From Clostridia bacterium (GTDB lineage Bacteria > Bacillota > Clostridia > Christensenellales > CALWSW01): 5,538 nucleotides of DNA. The notes under the pieces were generated by a model. The model was not told the DNA's origin. It saw only the letters and a program-made list of their open reading frames with translations, and did not search any database. The first letter of the stretch is position 1. The number at the start of each line of letters is the position of its first letter. Positions 4,798 through 5,538 of this stretch are shown one piece after another. Location of the stretch: positions 1,397 to 6,934 of the forward strand of contig JAHZEH010000103.1 in the NCBI GenBank assembly GCA_019421925.1. Direction: 5' to 3'. A program made the translations under genes and the position numbers.

Positions 4798-5538
4798 ATG
4801 AAAAATGCTCTTTACAAAAGGCTTCTCTCTGGCGTAGTGTGCCTGTCCATGGCACTCTCCCTGGCAGGGTGCGGGACCCAGTCCCAGTCTGCGCCCACCC
4901 AGACGCCCGAGGTCCCGGTGCAGACGGCAGAGGCCACCCCGGCCCCCACGCAGGAGGCGTCCGGCTCCGCAGCGGCGGACGGAACTTACACCGGCGTGGG
5001 CAAGGGGAACAACGGGGACGTGACCGTGAGCGTCACATTTGCGGGCGGCGCAATCGCCGGTGTGCAGGTCGTGGAACATGCTGAGACCGCCGGAATCTCC
5101 GATCCGGCCATCGAGCGGATCCCCGCCTCCATTGTGGAGAACCAGAGCGTGGCTGTCGACACGGTGACGGGCGCGACGAACACCTCCAACGCCATCCTGG
5201 ACGCGGTCAAGGACTGCATCGTCCAGGCGGGCGGCAGTGTGGAGAATTTCTCTGAGGCGGTGGAGAAGCCCGTATCCGACGCGGTGGAGGAATATGAGGC
5301 CGACGTCGTGGTGGTCGGCGGGGGCGGTTCCGGCTCCGCCGCGGCTATTGCTGCCAATCAGGGCGGCGCAAAGGTCATCCTCCTGGAGAAGGGGGCGGCG
5401 ATTGGCGGCAGCTCCGCCATGTCCGGCGGCATGGCGGCTGTGGACAGCAGCATGCAGCAGGCCGACCCTGAGACCGATTTCACGGCGTCCCAGTGGCTGA
5501 CGGACTGGCTGGCCCAGCAGAATTACATGGTCAGCGCG
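4798..5538 (+). CDS. Secreted lipoprotein flavin reductase: FMN-binding plus FAD-binding fumarate-reductase-type domains, 3' end cut by window edge
   Basis: The 247 visible codons start at ATG 4798, preceded by AGGAGG (4781-4786). Residues 1-25 form a lipoprotein signal: KR near the start, a hydrophobic stretch and the lipobox LAGC with Cys25 as lipid anchor. Residues 26-60 are a Pro, Thr, Ala and Gln-rich linker. Residues about 61-148 are an FMN-binding domain opening with DGTYTGVG; DTVTGATNTS at 121-130 is the ApbE-type flavinylation site, with Thr127 the likely FMN-carrying residue. From 168 an FAD-binding reductase domain begins: ADVVVVGGGGSG (Rossmann glycines 174-179), LLEKG with Glu197, then IGGSSAMSGG. 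The protein should act outside the membrane, passing electrons from bound FMN through FAD to a small organic acceptor, as in fumarate or urocanate reductases. Catalytic residues lie beyond the edge, where about 350 residues are expected, so the substrate cannot be named. No haem motif is visible. Confidence 0.92.
   Translation, partial: MKNALYKRLLSGVVCLSMALSLAGCGTQSQSAPTQTPEVPVQTAEATPAPTQEASGSAAADGTYTGVGKGNNGDVTVSVTFAGGAIAGVQVVEHAETAGISDPAIERIPASIVENQSVAVDTVTGATNTSNAILDAVKDCIVQAGGSVENFSEAVEKPVSDAVEEYEADVVVVGGGGSGSAAAIAANQGGAKVILLEKGAAIGGSSAMSGGMAAVDSSMQQADPETDFTASQWLTDWLAQQNYMVSA

Overview
The window looks like a gut-type Clostridia chromosome, probably Oscillospiraceae (Flavonifractor / Pseudoflavonifractor-like). 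This is an inference from the GC-rich genes with AGGAGG-type ribosome binding sites, a YhfZ-type regulator, a multi-PAS diguanylate cyclase and a flavin-rich secreted lipoprotein reductase. No marker gene fixes the taxon.

Layout. Positions 1-1113 (minus) hold an AT-richer EcoRI-family adenine methyltransferase. It is open at the left edge and ends, as far as visible, in twelve perfect CCGTT units (AACGG on the coding strand), read in frame as Asn-Gly-Thr-Glu-Arg four times. Positions 1184-2119 (minus) hold a GC-rich YhfZ-family transcriptional regulator. About 2193-2386 (minus) is a frameshifted, truncated 5' remnant of a MATE efflux transporter that keeps its ribosome binding site and a near-consensus promoter. 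Divergently, 2574-4598 (plus) encodes a soluble four-PAS diguanylate cyclase with intact GGDEF and RxxD sites. After a roughly 200-base gap with two terminator-like hairpins, 4798-5538 (plus) starts a lipoprotein with an FMN-binding domain and an FAD-binding reductase domain, cut off by the right edge.

How the parts relate. The right half fits environmental sensing (PAS-GGDEF, cyclic-di-GMP) beside a cell-surface flavin-dependent reductase for an organic electron acceptor; a regulatory link is only suggested by position. The left half is the most unusual part: a DNA methyltransferase carrying a long pentanucleotide repeat that changes reading frame with every unit gained or lost, the hallmark of phase variation. 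If real, it would be a phase-variable methyltransferase able to alter methylation genome-wide. The repeat lies exactly at the window edge, so its full length and the true C-terminus are not visible, and an assembly end or artefact must be considered.
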